NCBI RefSeq assembly: GCF_000374445.1
Contig: NZ_KB894429.1
Location: 1-64,000, forward strand
Length of the DNA: 64,000 nucleotides
Source: Actinokineospora enzanensis DSM 44649
GTDB taxonomy: Bacteria > Actinomycetota > Actinomycetes > Mycobacteriales > Pseudonocardiaceae
Direction: 5' to 3'
In this document: piece after piece, positions 51,377 to 59,842 of the stretch
How the letters are laid out: every line of letters starts with the position of its first letter
Position numbering within the stretch: the stretch's first letter is position 1
Notes under the pieces: generated by a model
What the model was told of the DNA's origin: nothing
Seen by the model: only the letters and a program-made list of their open reading frames with translations
The model's database searches: none
Program-made: the position numbers and the translations under genes

Positions 51377-51690
51377 GGGCGGGTCTCGTCGCGTACCCAG
51401 TTCAGGTATTCGTCGGTCCCGCCGATCTCGGTGACGACGACCTGGGGGATGTCGTAGCTGTGGTTGTTCTTGATGTACTCGATGAGCCGGTCCAGCCGGT
51501 CGGCCGCGGTCTTGACCACCAGGCGCAGTTCGGGCTCTCTGGTGACCTTGCCCTCCCAGCGGTACACGCTGGTCATCGGGATCACGTGCACGCAGGCGCC
51601 GAGGTGGTTGTCCACGATCCCGGACGCCAGCGTGTCCGCCTCGTCCGGGGAGTCGGTCGTCGTGACGACCTGGTAGTAGTCCGCAGCCAT
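51373..51690 (-). CDS. cutA: CutA divalent-cation tolerance protein
   Basis: 105-residue trimeric ferredoxin-like protein. Typical segments are YYQVVTTTDSPDEADTLASG, the metal-site region HLGACVHVIPMTSVYRWEGKV (His/Cys near 33), LRLVVKTAADRLDRLIEYIKNNHSYDIPQVV and the terminal NEYLNWV-type helix (DEYLNWVRDET). Length is standard. Its stop overlaps the end of the pseudogene on the other strand by four bases. Implicated in copper tolerance in E. coli; precise role in actinomycetes is not established. Confidence 0.95.
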   Translation of the reverse strand: MAADYYQVVTTTDSPDEADTLASGIVDNHLGACVHVIPMTSVYRWEGKVTREPELRLVVKTAADRLDRLIEYIKNNHSYDIPQVVVTEIGGTDEYLNWVRDETRP

Positions 51691-51765
51691 GTTCTCGATC
51701 CCAAGCCGAGTCCGAACAGCGGTGGGCCGCCGCTCGTGCCGTCCTGGTTCGGCAGTAGGCGGGTG

Positions 51766-52233
51766 TCAGGAGTCGGACCGGGCACGGTCGCGGCGGTAGG
51801 TGTAGACGATGAGTCCCTGGTTGTGTTTGGCGAGCTTGTCGTATAGCGCGCAGGCCGGGGCGTCTTCCAGCGTGTTCCAGTACAGGCCGGGGAAGCCGTG
51901 TTCGTCCGCGTCCGAGGCCACCCATTCGAGGATCGCGGTGGCGATGCCCTGGCGGCGGACCGTCGGGTCCACGAACAGGTCCGCCAGATAGCACCGCCCC
52001 CTCGTGTGCCAGACGCTCGCGTGGAAGACGTAGTGGGCGATTCCGACCATTTCGCCGTTCAGCCACGCCGCGATGCCCCGGGTCGGGGCTCCGTCGAGGA
52101 TGCGTTGCCAGGTGCGGGCGTACGCGGCGTCGTCGTGGTCGTTGCCGAAGTGGGTGTGGAAGGCACGGGTGAGTTGCTCCCAGCGGGTGTGGTCGGGCTC
52201 GGTCAGGAGGCTGATCTTCAGCATGGCGGCCAT
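51766..52233 (-). CDS. GNAT-family N-acetyltransferase
   Basis: 155-residue acetyltransferase. The acetyl-CoA loop is FVDPTVRRQGIATAILEWV (R-x-x-G-I-A, about residues 87-105), preceded by the strand RCYLADLFV and followed by GLYWNTLEDAPACALYDKL, all conserved in the fold. The first residues MAAML may be trimmed to a later Met. Substrate unknown. Divergent from the atypical P450 across 35 bases. Confidence 0.88.
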   Translation of the reverse strand: MAAMLKISLLTEPDHTRWEQLTRAFHTHFGNDHDDAAYARTWQRILDGAPTRGIAAWLNGEMVGIAHYVFHASVWHTRGRCYLADLFVDPTVRRQGIATAILEWVASDADEHGFPGLYWNTLEDAPACALYDKLAKHNQGLIVYTYRRDRARSDS

Positions 52234-52268
52234 ACTGGGCCGCGGGTACGACAGTCGGGAGGTGCACG

Positions 52269-53429
52269 ATGGCGCGACCGCCGAGGCGGACCGTGCTCAC
52301 CGGGGGAGTGCCTGCCTGGCTTGTCACCCGATATGACGAAATCCTGGACCTCGCCGGGCACGGCGGGTTGCGGTGCGATCCGCGCCACGGGGCGGCCGTG
52401 CTCGCCGAGGTGCTCGGGCCGGAGGCGGTCGACCGGCCGGACCTGCGGGCGAGCCTTCTCACGGCGGACGCGTCGGAGCATGCCCGGTTGCGCGCTCCGA
52501 TCATCCCCACGCTGTCCCGCCGCAGGGACGTGGAGATCGCGAAGCGAGCCGACGACCTGGTGGCACGCTTCGCGAGCAGGGGACAGGCCGATCTTGTCGC
52601 CGAGTTCGCCGCGCCGCTCGCCACCATCACGATGTGCGAGGTCGTCGGGGTGCCGGAAGGCGACCACGTCCGCGTGCAGGCCTGGCTGGACGCGTCGCTC
52701 GCGCCCATTGTCGACGCGGACGCGCTCGCGGCGATGAACCGGGTGCTTGCCGAGACCGCCGACTATCTGGCCGAACTCATCCCGCGTCGACGCGCGCGTC
52801 CGGAAGCCGATCTACTCAGTGAGCTGGTTCGAACCGAGGAACTCTCGGACAACGAGATCACCGAGTTGGCCACCGCCGTGCTGTTCGCGGGCAGCGAGGC
52901 GCCCGCGGCCGTCATCGCGAATGGTCTGCTTGCGTTGCTGTGCTTTCCGGAGCAGTTGGCGGAGCTGAGGGCGAACCCGGCCCTGGTACCCCACGCGGTC
53001 GAGGAGCTGATTCGATACCGCGGCCCGGTCGAGGGGCTGACCCGGTATACCGCCACCGACATCGAGATCGGCGGTGTGCTGATTCCCAAGGGAGAGCAGG
53101 TGATCCTCTGCATCGGTGTCGCCAACCGCGATGAGACCAGGTTTCCCGGGCCGGACCGGATCGACCTGCATCGTGGGCACATCCCGCACCTCGGGTTCGG
53201 GCGCGGGCCGCATCACTGCCCCGGCTCGCATCTCGGCCGCGTCATCGCCCGTACCGCCGTCACGGCCGTGCTCGGCCTCGACGATCTCCGCCTCACCACC
53301 CCGCCCGACCTGCTCCGACGCCGGGACAGCGTGTTCGTGCACGGTGTCGCCGAGCTGCCGGTGGCGTTCAGTGCTGGTCCACAGTGGGCCGAGCGCGGTG
53401 CTGGGCCCGCGCGGTCGCCCAGCAGATGA
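52269..53429 (+). CDS. Atypical cytochrome P450 lacking the I-helix Thr
   Basis: 386-residue P450. The ExxR motif is EELIRY, the haem loop is FGRGPHHCPGSHLGR with ligand Cys317, and FPGPDRIDLHRG precedes it. The I-helix reads LFAGSEAPAAVIA where most P450s have AG-x-(D/E)-T, so the conserved Thr of the proton-relay acid-alcohol pair is Ala-Pro. Such P450s often catalyse unusual reactions or use a substrate hydroxyl for activation. The N-terminus is short and Gly-rich. The 3' end overlaps the next, convergent gene by 62 bases. Confidence 0.88.
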   Translation: MARPPRRTVLTGGVPAWLVTRYDEILDLAGHGGLRCDPRHGAAVLAEVLGPEAVDRPDLRASLLTADASEHARLRAPIIPTLSRRRDVEIAKRADDLVARFASRGQADLVAEFAAPLATITMCEVVGVPEGDHVRVQAWLDASLAPIVDADALAAMNRVLAETADYLAELIPRRRARPEADLLSELVRTEELSDNEITELATAVLFAGSEAPAAVIANGLLALLCFPEQLAELRANPALVPHAVEELIRYRGPVEGLTRYTATDIEIGGVLIPKGEQVILCIGVANRDETRFPGPDRIDLHRGHIPHLGFGRGPHHCPGSHLGRVIARTAVTAVLGLDDLRLTTPPDLLRRRDSVFVHGVAELPVAFSAGPQWAERGAGPARSPSR

Positions 53430-53862
53430 TCGCGGTGAGGCCCGCGAGCATCGGCAGGAAGGGCACGATGGTGACGTGCAGCAGGCCGAACGGCACTACC
53501 GCGATGAACTGCCACACCGTCGTGAACGCCACGCCCAGGGTCAGCCAGTGCCATTCCCCGCGGTTGTTGAGCACCGCGGGGGCGACGATGGCGGCGATGA
53601 CCTGGATGAGGTAGCCGAATCTGTAGTACGCCAACGGGATCGCGTTGTTCGTGCCCGCGTAGCTGCCGGACATGTCGTGGTCGCGCAGCAGCGCGGCCCG
53701 GAATCCCAGGAGGGTGGAATCCGAGAGACCGTCCGGCCACCACGGCAGCACCAATACCGCCGCCGCCGTGACGACAGCGGCCAACCAGGCGATCGTGACA
53801 GCCCACCCCGTGCGCCGGTATATCACCGTGCCCCCATGTTCAGACAACCGGAACCGGGTCAT
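53368..53862 (-). CDS. Four-span membrane protein of unknown function
   Basis: 164-residue hydrophobic protein with about four spans: GWAVTIAWLAAVVTAAAVLVLPWW, RFGYLIQVIAAIVAPAVLN, WLTLGVAFTTVWQFIAVV and TIVPFLPMLAGLTAIICWATA. Between spans 1 and 2 is a soluble loop (LLRDHDMSGSYAGTNNAIPL). I recognise no family. It overlaps the convergent P450 gene by 62 bases at the 3' ends, which lowers confidence in the exact stop for one of them. Confidence 0.65.
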   Translation of the reverse strand: MTRFRLSEHGGTVIYRRTGWAVTIAWLAAVVTAAAVLVLPWWPDGLSDSTLLGFRAALLRDHDMSGSYAGTNNAIPLAYYRFGYLIQVIAAIVAPAVLNNRGEWHWLTLGVAFTTVWQFIAVVPFGLLHVTIVPFLPMLAGLTAIICWATARAQHRARPTVDQH

Positions 53863-54209
53863 CCTAGGTGGATTTGCCGCTCCCGGAAGAAAAACGCGGC
53901 AAGACTACCGGGGTGGACGAAGCGAAGGTGATCTCGGCCCCCACCCGGCCAGGACTCACCGGCCCGCGCCCGCGGCGCCGTTCCTGCCGGTGGCGTGGTC
54001 TGCGCCAGGTTCGCCGGTCTCGTGGCCGGTGTGATCGCCGTTTTCGCCGGTGGCGGCGTGGTCTTCGGTGTCGTTGCCTGCGCTGTTGCTACCAGCTGTG
54101 TTGTTGCCTGCTGTGTTGTTGCCTGCTGTGTCGGTGCCCCTTCCCCCAGCGAGTATCCGCCAGATCGTCACCGCGACCGGGCCGGATACCTATCTGCCCG
54201 GGTGCGCCG
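53863..54209. other. Intergenic stretch with 15-bp tandem repeats and a doubtful small ORF
   Basis: About 350 bases between two minus-strand genes. The unit ctgtgttgttgcctg is repeated at 54096-54110 and 54111-54125, with degenerate copies on both sides. Read on the minus strand (54171 down to 53956) it gives a 71-residue frame with AGNNT repeats and a His/Gly/Asp-rich tail, starting 38 bases after the upstream stop. It could be a small repeat protein, but codon pattern and composition leave it doubtful. Confidence 0.4.
54096..54125. repeat. 15-bp tandem repeat (two exact copies)
   Basis: Two exact head-to-tail copies of ctgtgttgttgcctg and a partial third (ctgtgtcggtgcccc). In-frame multiples of three mean copy-number change would add or remove AGNNT pentapeptides in the doubtful minus-strand frame. 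Slippage-prone. Confidence 0.8.
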
Positions 54210-55127
54210 TCAGACCGACCAGACCGCCCCGCACGACAGGTTGCCGCGCAGGTCCTGGAACGACATGTGCACCTCGCCCGCCGAGTCCACCGCGACCCGG
54301 TCCCGGGGCGCGGAATGGTCGAGCACCTCGTTGACCGGCACGCCCTCGATCCGCCAGACCTCGGCGGGCACCGGACCGAACCGCAGGTGCAGGTCGAACG
54401 ACCTGCACGGGAACTGTGGCGTGCACACGTAGTACGGCTCGAACGCGCCCGGATCGTCGAACCGGAGCCGCAGCATGAACTCGTGTTCCGCGTGCGCGTC
54501 GAGCGGCCGCGGCAGGGACAGCACGTATCCGGTCCGGGTCCGCGAGTGGCGTCTGGGGAGGCCAAGGGTGCCGCCGTGCACCACCTCGACCCGCGGCCCC
54601 CGCCCGGCGGTGAACTGCAGTTCCACCTCGTCGAGCCGGTCGCCCCGGGTGGTGATCCGGCGTCGTTCGTAGATCTCCGGTACCCCGCTGTCCAACACCA
54701 CCGAGGTCTCCAGCGCGGTCGTCCGCCACGGCGCCGTCGAGTCGTCGGGTTCGGGTGTGTGCGTGTGGCGGGCCAGCGCGTTCTCGGCGAGCACCCTGAT
54801 CGCCCCGTCCATCCGCCGCGTCGCGGTGCGCGGGTCCCGCTCGATCCGCTTCGCGAGCCGGACCTTGCGCTCCGTGAGCAACGACGACCCGGAGTCGTCG
54901 AGCAACCCGAAGGCGTACTGGACCGCCAGCCGTCGGTCGTCCTGCATCGTCCCGGCGATGTCCGTGATCGCCTTCCGCAGCGCGGCCCGGACCCGGCACT
55001 CGTCCTGCGGCAGGTCGAACACCTCGCGCAGCGAGTCCGAGATCCGGCCGGGCAGTTCGTCCGCGTGCAGGCCGGTCCCGTGGCGCAGCCTCTTGAGATC
55101 GGCCACCAGTCCTGCCACCGTGATCAC
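54210..55127 (-). CDS. Hypothetical actinobacterial protein, possible signalling adaptor
   Basis: 305-residue soluble protein. The N-terminal half is helical with a short XRE-like start (TVAGLVADLKRLRHGTGLHADELPGRISDSLREVFDL, then TERKVRLAKRIERDPRTATRRMDGAIRVL). The C-terminal half is beta-rich (ETSVVLDSGVPEIYERRRIT, HEFMLRLRFDDPGAFEPYYV, RVAVDSAGEVHMSFQDL). I recall similar hypothetical proteins in Streptomyces and Pseudonocardiales that pair a short helical leader with a beta domain, without known function. Single gene. Confidence 0.7.
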   Translation of the reverse strand: MITVAGLVADLKRLRHGTGLHADELPGRISDSLREVFDLPQDECRVRAALRKAITDIAGTMQDDRRLAVQYAFGLLDDSGSSLLTERKVRLAKRIERDPRTATRRMDGAIRVLAENALARHTHTPEPDDSTAPWRTTALETSVVLDSGVPEIYERRRITTRGDRLDEVELQFTAGRGPRVEVVHGGTLGLPRRHSRTRTGYVLSLPRPLDAHAEHEFMLRLRFDDPGAFEPYYVCTPQFPCRSFDLHLRFGPVPAEVWRIEGVPVNEVLDHSAPRDRVAVDSAGEVHMSFQDLRGNLSCGAVWSV

Positions 55128-55196
55128 CGGGCGTCTCCTCGCTGGTCGAGAGGCTGAGCACTCTAGTGGTCGTGCCGCAGGCCCGCACGCGGGTGA

Positions 55197-55724
55197 TCAG
55201 CATTCGCGGGCGAACTCCACCTGCGGCAGGGGCGTCCCGTCGCCGAAGTCGTGTGCGCGGGTCGCCCCGGTCTCGACGAAACCGGCCTTGGCGTAGAAGC
55301 GACGGGCTCGCGGGGTGTCGCGCAGCGTCCACAGGTGTACACGGGTGAATCCGTTGGCGCGCAAGTGGTCCAGTGTCGCGGTCATGAGCGCGGGGGAGAC
55401 GCCGGAGCCCCAGCCGTCCGGGTGGGTGTAGAAGCTGTGGATCTCGGCGCCGGACTCCGTGGGCAGTGTGTAGGAGAGAGCCGACGGTCGGTCGTCGAGC
55501 AGGCCGAGCAGCAGCACACCCGCGCCGCCGATCCGCGCGTGCCACCGGGTCCGGCGGTCCCGGACACCCGCGTCGGCGAACTCGGCCGCGTAGAACGGGG
55601 CATAGGCGGCGGCCCACGACTCGGCGTGCACCTCGCCCAGGGCGTCGGCGTCGCCGGGGCGCGCGGGTCGGATCTCGATCACGGGCGCACGCTGGCGCGG
55701 GGGTACGACAGTCAGACTTCCCAT
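55197..55724 (-). CDS. GNAT-family N-acetyltransferase
   Basis: 175-residue acetyltransferase with IEIRPARPGDADALGEVHAESWAAAYAPFY at the start and IHSFYTHPDGWGSGVSPALMTATLDHLRANGF (acetyl-CoA loop; the usual R-G-x-G-x-G/A is W-G-S-G) in the middle, then LWTLRDTPRARRFYAKAGFVETG. The ATG at 55724 overlaps the MFS gene end; a GTG at 55682 directly before the first strand is an alternative. It is probably co-transcribed with the MFS gene and may acetylate the substrate of that exporter. Confidence 0.85.
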   Translation of the reverse strand: MGSLTVVPPRQRAPVIEIRPARPGDADALGEVHAESWAAAYAPFYAAEFADAGVRDRRTRWHARIGGAGVLLLGLLDDRPSALSYTLPTESGAEIHSFYTHPDGWGSGVSPALMTATLDHLRANGFTRVHLWTLRDTPRARRFYAKAGFVETGATRAHDFGDGTPLPQVEFAREC

Positions 55725-56962
55725 TCCGGCGGCAGTGATCGCCGGGACCGCCATGGGGAGATCACTATCAGCACCAACGACACCAGGGACGCGACGACCC
55801 CCAGCCAGAGGGCCGTCGGAATCGACCACGTGTCCGCGACAAGTCCGCCGACCAGACCGCCGAGCGGGGTCGCGCCCTGCATCACGACACTGTTGGCGGC
55901 GGACACCCGACCCATGAACTCCCTCGGCGTGACCCGCGCGCGAAGGCCCGCGGCGGCGACCGAGCGACCGATGACCACGAAGACGACCAGGACCTGGGCC
56001 GCGGCCACGAGCGGCACGGCGACCGCCGGGAACGTCCCCGCGAGGGGCGCGGCCACCACGGCGAACGGTGTCAACGCGGAGAACAGCAGGGTCATCCGGA
56101 TCTCACCGAACCTGCGGCGCAGCGGCGGGCACACCAGGGACGCGGCCACGCCCGCGACGGCGCCGACGGACGACAGCAGGCCGAACAGCCAGGACGGCAG
56201 GGCGAGGTCGTGGAGGAGGAAGACGGGGAGAACGGAGAGGAAGATACCCGCGCCCAGGTTGATGAGTGCCGCCTGGGACAGCAGCAACCGGAGTAGCGGG
56301 TGGCCGAACAGGAAACGTAGTCCGTCGCCGATTTCACGGCGGAAGTCCCGTTCGGTCGCGGGGTGCGCGGTTGTCGGAATACGGTTGACGATCAGGGCCG
56401 AACACAGGTGGCCGAGCGCGGCGAACGTGTACAGCAACGGTGCCGCGACGGCCTGCGTCACCACTCCGGCGATACCAGGCGATATGGCCTGAATGGTGTT
56501 GTCGGTCGTCTGCAATCTGGCATTGGCGTCCGAGATGGCTCGTTTCGGCAGTATCTCGGGCAGGATGCTGGTGTGGGCGACATCGAAGAACACGCCCGCC
56601 ACGCTCAGCGCCAGCGCGACGAGGACCAGCTGCCAGATCGTCAACACGCCCAGCGCGAAGGCCACCGGGATACTGCCGAACGCGACCGCGTACGCGATAT
56701 CGGCGCCGACCAGCACCCGCTTCTTCGGGAGACGGTCGACCCAGACGCCTGCGGGGAGGCCGATGAGCAGGTAGCCCAACCGGCTGCACACGAACACCAG
56801 ACTCATCTGGAACGGCTGCGCGTGCAGCACCAGGACGGCGGTGACCGATAGGGAGAAACCGGCGACCTGCGCGGCCGCGTCACGAAAGCCGTTCGCGGTC
56901 CAGAGACGCAGGAAAGCGGGATCTCGCAGGACTCGGGATCGCTCCTCTATGGCTTGAGGCAC
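55712..56962 (-). CDS. MFS exporter, macrolide-efflux-like (MFS_3)
   Basis: 416-residue transporter with twelve spans. Motif A-like LPAGVWVDRLPKKRVLVGAD (about residues 73-92), the LPEILPKRAISDANARLQTTDNT loop and GPGIAGVVTQAVAAPLLYTF region are typical of the enterobactin/macrolide-efflux group. It overlaps the downstream GNAT gene. A drug-export role is inferred from family. Confidence 0.9.
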   Translation of the reverse strand: MPQAIEERSRVLRDPAFLRLWTANGFRDAAAQVAGFSLSVTAVLVLHAQPFQMSLVFVCSRLGYLLIGLPAGVWVDRLPKKRVLVGADIAYAVAFGSIPVAFALGVLTIWQLVLVALALSVAGVFFDVAHTSILPEILPKRAISDANARLQTTDNTIQAISPGIAGVVTQAVAAPLLYTFAALGHLCSALIVNRIPTTAHPATERDFRREIGDGLRFLFGHPLLRLLLSQAALINLGAGIFLSVLPVFLLHDLALPSWLFGLLSSVGAVAGVAASLVCPPLRRRFGEIRMTLLFSALTPFAVVAAPLAGTFPAVAVPLVAAAQVLVVFVVIGRSVAAAGLRARVTPREFMGRVSAANSVVMQGATPLGGLVGGLVADTWSIPTALWLGVVASLVSLVLIVISPWRSRRSLPPEWEV

Positions 56963-57053
56963 CGGGATCCTCTCGACGCGACCTCCTGCTCACCGTATCG
57001 GCAGCACACGCCTCGATTCGCCGGTTTCGCGATCAGCGAATATCCGCATCCGG

Positions 57054-57080
57054 CAGCCGACGCAGCCGACGCAGCCGACG
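57054..57080. repeat. Triple 9-bp tandem repeat
   Basis: The unit cagccgacg occurs three times head to tail in the intergenic space upstream of the histidine kinase gene. No function is evident. Confidence 0.75.
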
Positions 57081-57134
57081 ATGCGGCCGAGGAGAGGGCC
57101 TGGGGTGAGTTCCTGACCAGGGTCTTCGCCTGAC

Positions 57135-57153
57135 CGGGCGTCGTACTTTCGGC
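57135..57153. promoter_or_regulatory. Candidate response-regulator site upstream of histidine kinase
   Basis: The 14-mer gtcgtactttcggc (57140-57153) is the exact reverse complement of gccgaaagtacgac at 58964-58977, upstream of the DUF2306 gene. A cccgg pentamer lies at the same distance on one flank of both sites. The site is about 40 bases before the kinase GTG. Location at the only two promoters of this locus points to autoregulation by the response regulator encoded here. Confidence 0.55.
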
Positions 57154-57191
57154 TGATCCGGGTCCGGACGACCGGTTCGTACACTGGCGCC

Positions 57192-58298
57192 GTGTCCGAC
57201 CTCCTCCGTTCGCTGTGGCGTGAACCGCGGCCCGCGTCGCCCCCGTACCACGTGTGGCGGGACACGGTGTTGACCATGGTGATCGGGCTGGTCGCGGTCC
57301 CCGAGGCGCTCGACAGGCCGTACCCCGTGCTCTCGATCGCCATCGCGGTCGGCCTGGCACCCGCGCTGATGTGGCGGCGGAGCGCGCCGTTGGCCGTCGT
57401 GGCGCTCACGTTCGGTGGCTCGTTGCTGGTGTCGCTGATCATGGGGCGGGACTTCCCGGACCTGCACGTGATGGTCTACGTGCTGCTGCTGCCCTACGCC
57501 CTGTTCCGATGGGGGTCGGGGCGCGAGGCCGTGGTCGGTGCGGTGATCATGGTCGGCAAGGTCGGGGTCGAGGCCGCGCTGGGGTACCAGACCCCGCCGA
57601 ACGCGATCGCGGGCGTCGGGGTGCTGTGCGCGGCCATGGCGTTGGGCGCGGCCGTCCGCTACCTGTCCCGGGCGCGTGCTCGTGAGCTGGACCAGGTGAA
57701 ACTCCTGGAACGGGAGCGGTTGGCCCGCGACCTGCATGACACCGTCGCGCACCATGTCTCGGCCATGGCGATCCGCGCCCAGGCGGGCATCGCGGTGGCC
57801 GCCACCGACCCGGCCGCCGCGGTCGACGCGTTGCGGGTGATCGACGCCGAGGCGGCGCGGGCGTTGGACGAGATGCGCGGCATGGTCCGCGTGCTGCGCA
57901 CCGGGCACGCCGAGCTGAGTCCCGGGCCGCGGCTGGCCGACCTGGAGGAACTGGCCTCCGACGGGGACCCGGCGGTCGAGGTGGAGCTGGTCGGCGACGA
58001 CACCGGGCTGCCCGCGCCGGTCGCCGCCGCCGCGTACCGGCTGGTCCAGGAGGCCGTCACCAACGCCCGCAGGCACGCCCGCAACGTGACCCGGGTACGG
58101 GTGCGGGTCGTGGTCGGCCGGGTCACCCTGCGGCTGCGGGTCAGCGACGACGGCGAACCGGTCGAGCCGCGCCCGCCCGGCTTCGGGCTCACCGGCATGA
58201 TCGAACGCGCCGCCCTGCTCGGCGGCACCTGCGCGGCCGGACCCGACCCCGACCGCGGCTGGACCGTGACCGCCGTGCTGCCCGGGACCGGCCGATGA
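57192..58298 (+). CDS. NarL-type sensor histidine kinase
   Basis: 368-residue membrane kinase. Four to five N-terminal spans (TVLTMVIGLVAVPEAL, LSIAIAVGLAPALMW, MVYVLLLPYALFRWG, AIAGVGVLCAAMALGAAV) are followed by HisKA_3 with phospho-accepting His182 in RLARDLHDTVAHHVSAMAIRAQ. The HATPase domain has EAVTNARRHARNVTRVRV (N box) and GFGLTGMIERAALLGG (G box). No extracytoplasmic sensor domain is seen, so it may sense membrane state or a membrane-inserted compound. GTG start at 57192; overlap with the response regulator by ATGA. Confidence 0.92.
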   Translation: MSDLLRSLWREPRPASPPYHVWRDTVLTMVIGLVAVPEALDRPYPVLSIAIAVGLAPALMWRRSAPLAVVALTFGGSLLVSLIMGRDFPDLHVMVYVLLLPYALFRWGSGREAVVGAVIMVGKVGVEAALGYQTPPNAIAGVGVLCAAMALGAAVRYLSRARARELDQVKLLERERLARDLHDTVAHHVSAMAIRAQAGIAVAATDPAAAVDALRVIDAEAARALDEMRGMVRVLRTGHAELSPGPRLADLEELASDGDPAVEVELVGDDTGLPAPVAAAAYRLVQEAVTNARRHARNVTRVRVRVVVGRVTLRLRVSDDGEPVEPRPPGFGLTGMIERAALLGGTCAAGPDPDRGWTVTAVLPGTGR

Positions 58299-58942
58299 CC
58301 GTCCGCGTGCTCGTGGCCGACGACCAGGAGATCGTGCGCACCGGCCTGGTCATGATCCTGAACGCCCAACCGGACATCGAGGTCGTCGGCGCGGCCGCGG
58401 ACGGGGCGGCGGCGGTCGAGCTGGCCCGGCGGACGCGGCCGGACGTGTGCCTGTTCGACATCCGGATGCCCGTGCTCGACGGCATCGAGGCCACCCGGCG
58501 GCTCGCCGGTCCGGACGTGGCCGACCCGCTCGCGGTCGTCGTCATCACCACGTTCGACCTCGACGAGTACGTCTACGCCGCACTGCGCGCCGGGGCCCGC
58601 GGCTTCCTGCTCAAGAACGCGGGCGCCGACATGCTCGCCCAGGCCGTCCACGCCGCCGCGCGCGGGGACGCGCTCATCGCCCCCAACATCACCGCCCGCC
58701 TGCTGTCCACCTTCGCGGCGGGCGAACCCGCGCCCCGGCACCAGCCGCTGGACCCGCTCACCGACCGTGAGGAACAGATCCTGACCGCGGTCGCGCGCGG
58801 CCGCACCAACAACGAGATCGCGGGCGAGTTCCACATCACGCTCAGCACGGTGAAGTCGCACATCACCAGCCTCATGACCAAGCTCGGCGCCCGCAACCGG
58901 GTCGAGATCGCCATGTGGGCACACCAGACCCGACGGCTGTAG
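58295..58942 (+). CDS. NarL/FixJ-family response regulator
   Basis: 215-residue regulator. The receiver domain (1-120) has acidic pair DDQE, phospho-acceptor Asp55 in CLFDIRMPVLDG, Thr in VVITTFDLDEY and Lys in GFLLKNAGADML. The LuxR-type helix-turn-helix (about 150-212) is LTDREEQILTAVARGRTNNE then IAGEFHITLSTVKSHITSL. Coupled with the kinase by a four-base overlap. It probably binds the shared 14-bp motif upstream of its own operon and of the DUF2306 gene. Confidence 0.94.
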   Translation: MTVRVLVADDQEIVRTGLVMILNAQPDIEVVGAAADGAAAVELARRTRPDVCLFDIRMPVLDGIEATRRLAGPDVADPLAVVVITTFDLDEYVYAALRAGARGFLLKNAGADMLAQAVHAAARGDALIAPNITARLLSTFAAGEPAPRHQPLDPLTDREEQILTAVARGRTNNEIAGEFHITLSTVKSHITSLMTKLGARNRVEIAMWAHQTRRL

Positions 58943-58958
58943 CCGTCTCCTCACCCCG

Positions 58959-58977
58959 GCCTGGCCGAAAGTACGAC
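58959..58977. promoter_or_regulatory. Candidate response-regulator site upstream of DUF2306 gene
   Basis: gccgaaagtacgac (58964-58977), the inverted copy of the site at 57140-57153, sits 82 bases before the DUF2306 ATG and 22 bases after the response regulator stop. Flank cccgg at matching spacing. It is not found in other intergenic regions that I examined in the window. Confidence 0.55.
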
Positions 58978-59058
58978 CCGGTGTCGGCACCTTCGGACAG
59001 TGACGTCGCGGCCCGATGTCCGATGTGCCGGAACGGGCGCGCGCAGCAGGATTCCCGC

Positions 59059-59697
59059 ATGACGACAAGGATCTCCCGCTACCGCCTGCCGATCGCGCTG
59101 ATCCTGCTCAGCGCCGTCCCGGACATCGCGGGCGCGTTCCGCCTGACCCAGCTCCTCGGCGGCGCACCGGTCACCGCCGAGAACGCCCGCTTCCTCGACT
59201 CGCCGCTGCCCGCCATCCTCCATATCGTCTGCGCCACGGTCTTCAGCGTCCTGGGCGCGTTCCAGTTCCTCCCGTCGACCCGCCGCACATCCTGGCACCG
59301 CCTGGCAGGCCGCGTGGTCCTCCCTTGTGGACTGATCGTGGCCCTGTCCGGCCTGTGGATGACCCTGTTCTACGCCCTGCCACCGAGCGACGGCCGCCTG
59401 CTCGCGGTGTTCCGCCTGATCTTCGGCACCCTCATGGCTGGGTCCCTCATCCTCGGCTTCACCACGATCCGCCGCCGCCGGATCGCCGAGCATCGTGCGT
59501 GGCTGATCCGTGGGTACGCCATCGGAATGGGCGCGGGCACCCAGGTGTTCACCACCCTGGCCTGGGTCATCCCGTTCGGCCTGCCCGACGAACCCACCCG
59601 CGCACTTCTGCTGGCGGCGGGGTGGCTCATCAACCTCGCCATCGCCGAACTCGCCATCCGCCTCCGCTTCCCCGTTCGCGCCGCTGCCACGAGCTGA
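59059..59697 (+). CDS. DUF2306 membrane protein
   Basis: 212-residue protein with about five to six spans. Family features are FLDSPLPAILHIVCATVFSVLGAFQF (conserved His in span 2), the RRTSWHRLAGRVVLPCGL loop (W-H-R-x-x-G-R), and RRRRIAEHRAWLIRGYAIGMGAG (E-H-R-x-W-x-x-R). DUF2306 resembles cytochrome b561-like or ferric reductase-like small membrane proteins with paired His, but haem binding is inferred. Likely the target of the adjacent two-component system. ATG at 59059 chosen because the first span follows. Confidence 0.88.
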   Translation: MTTRISRYRLPIALILLSAVPDIAGAFRLTQLLGGAPVTAENARFLDSPLPAILHIVCATVFSVLGAFQFLPSTRRTSWHRLAGRVVLPCGLIVALSGLWMTLFYALPPSDGRLLAVFRLIFGTLMAGSLILGFTTIRRRRIAEHRAWLIRGYAIGMGAGTQVFTTLAWVIPFGLPDEPTRALLLAAGWLINLAIAELAIRLRFPVRAAATS

Positions 59698-59842
59698 GGG
59701 ACTCGCGTGACTGTTGTCGTGGAGACAGGTGGTGCCGCCCGGGGCCGAGCCGCTCGTCCGGTGGTACGGATACCCCGAACCCGACCAAACCGCCGACCGG
59801 GAACCCCTATGATCGGCGCCGCGCACAGCGAAGGGGGAGGAA

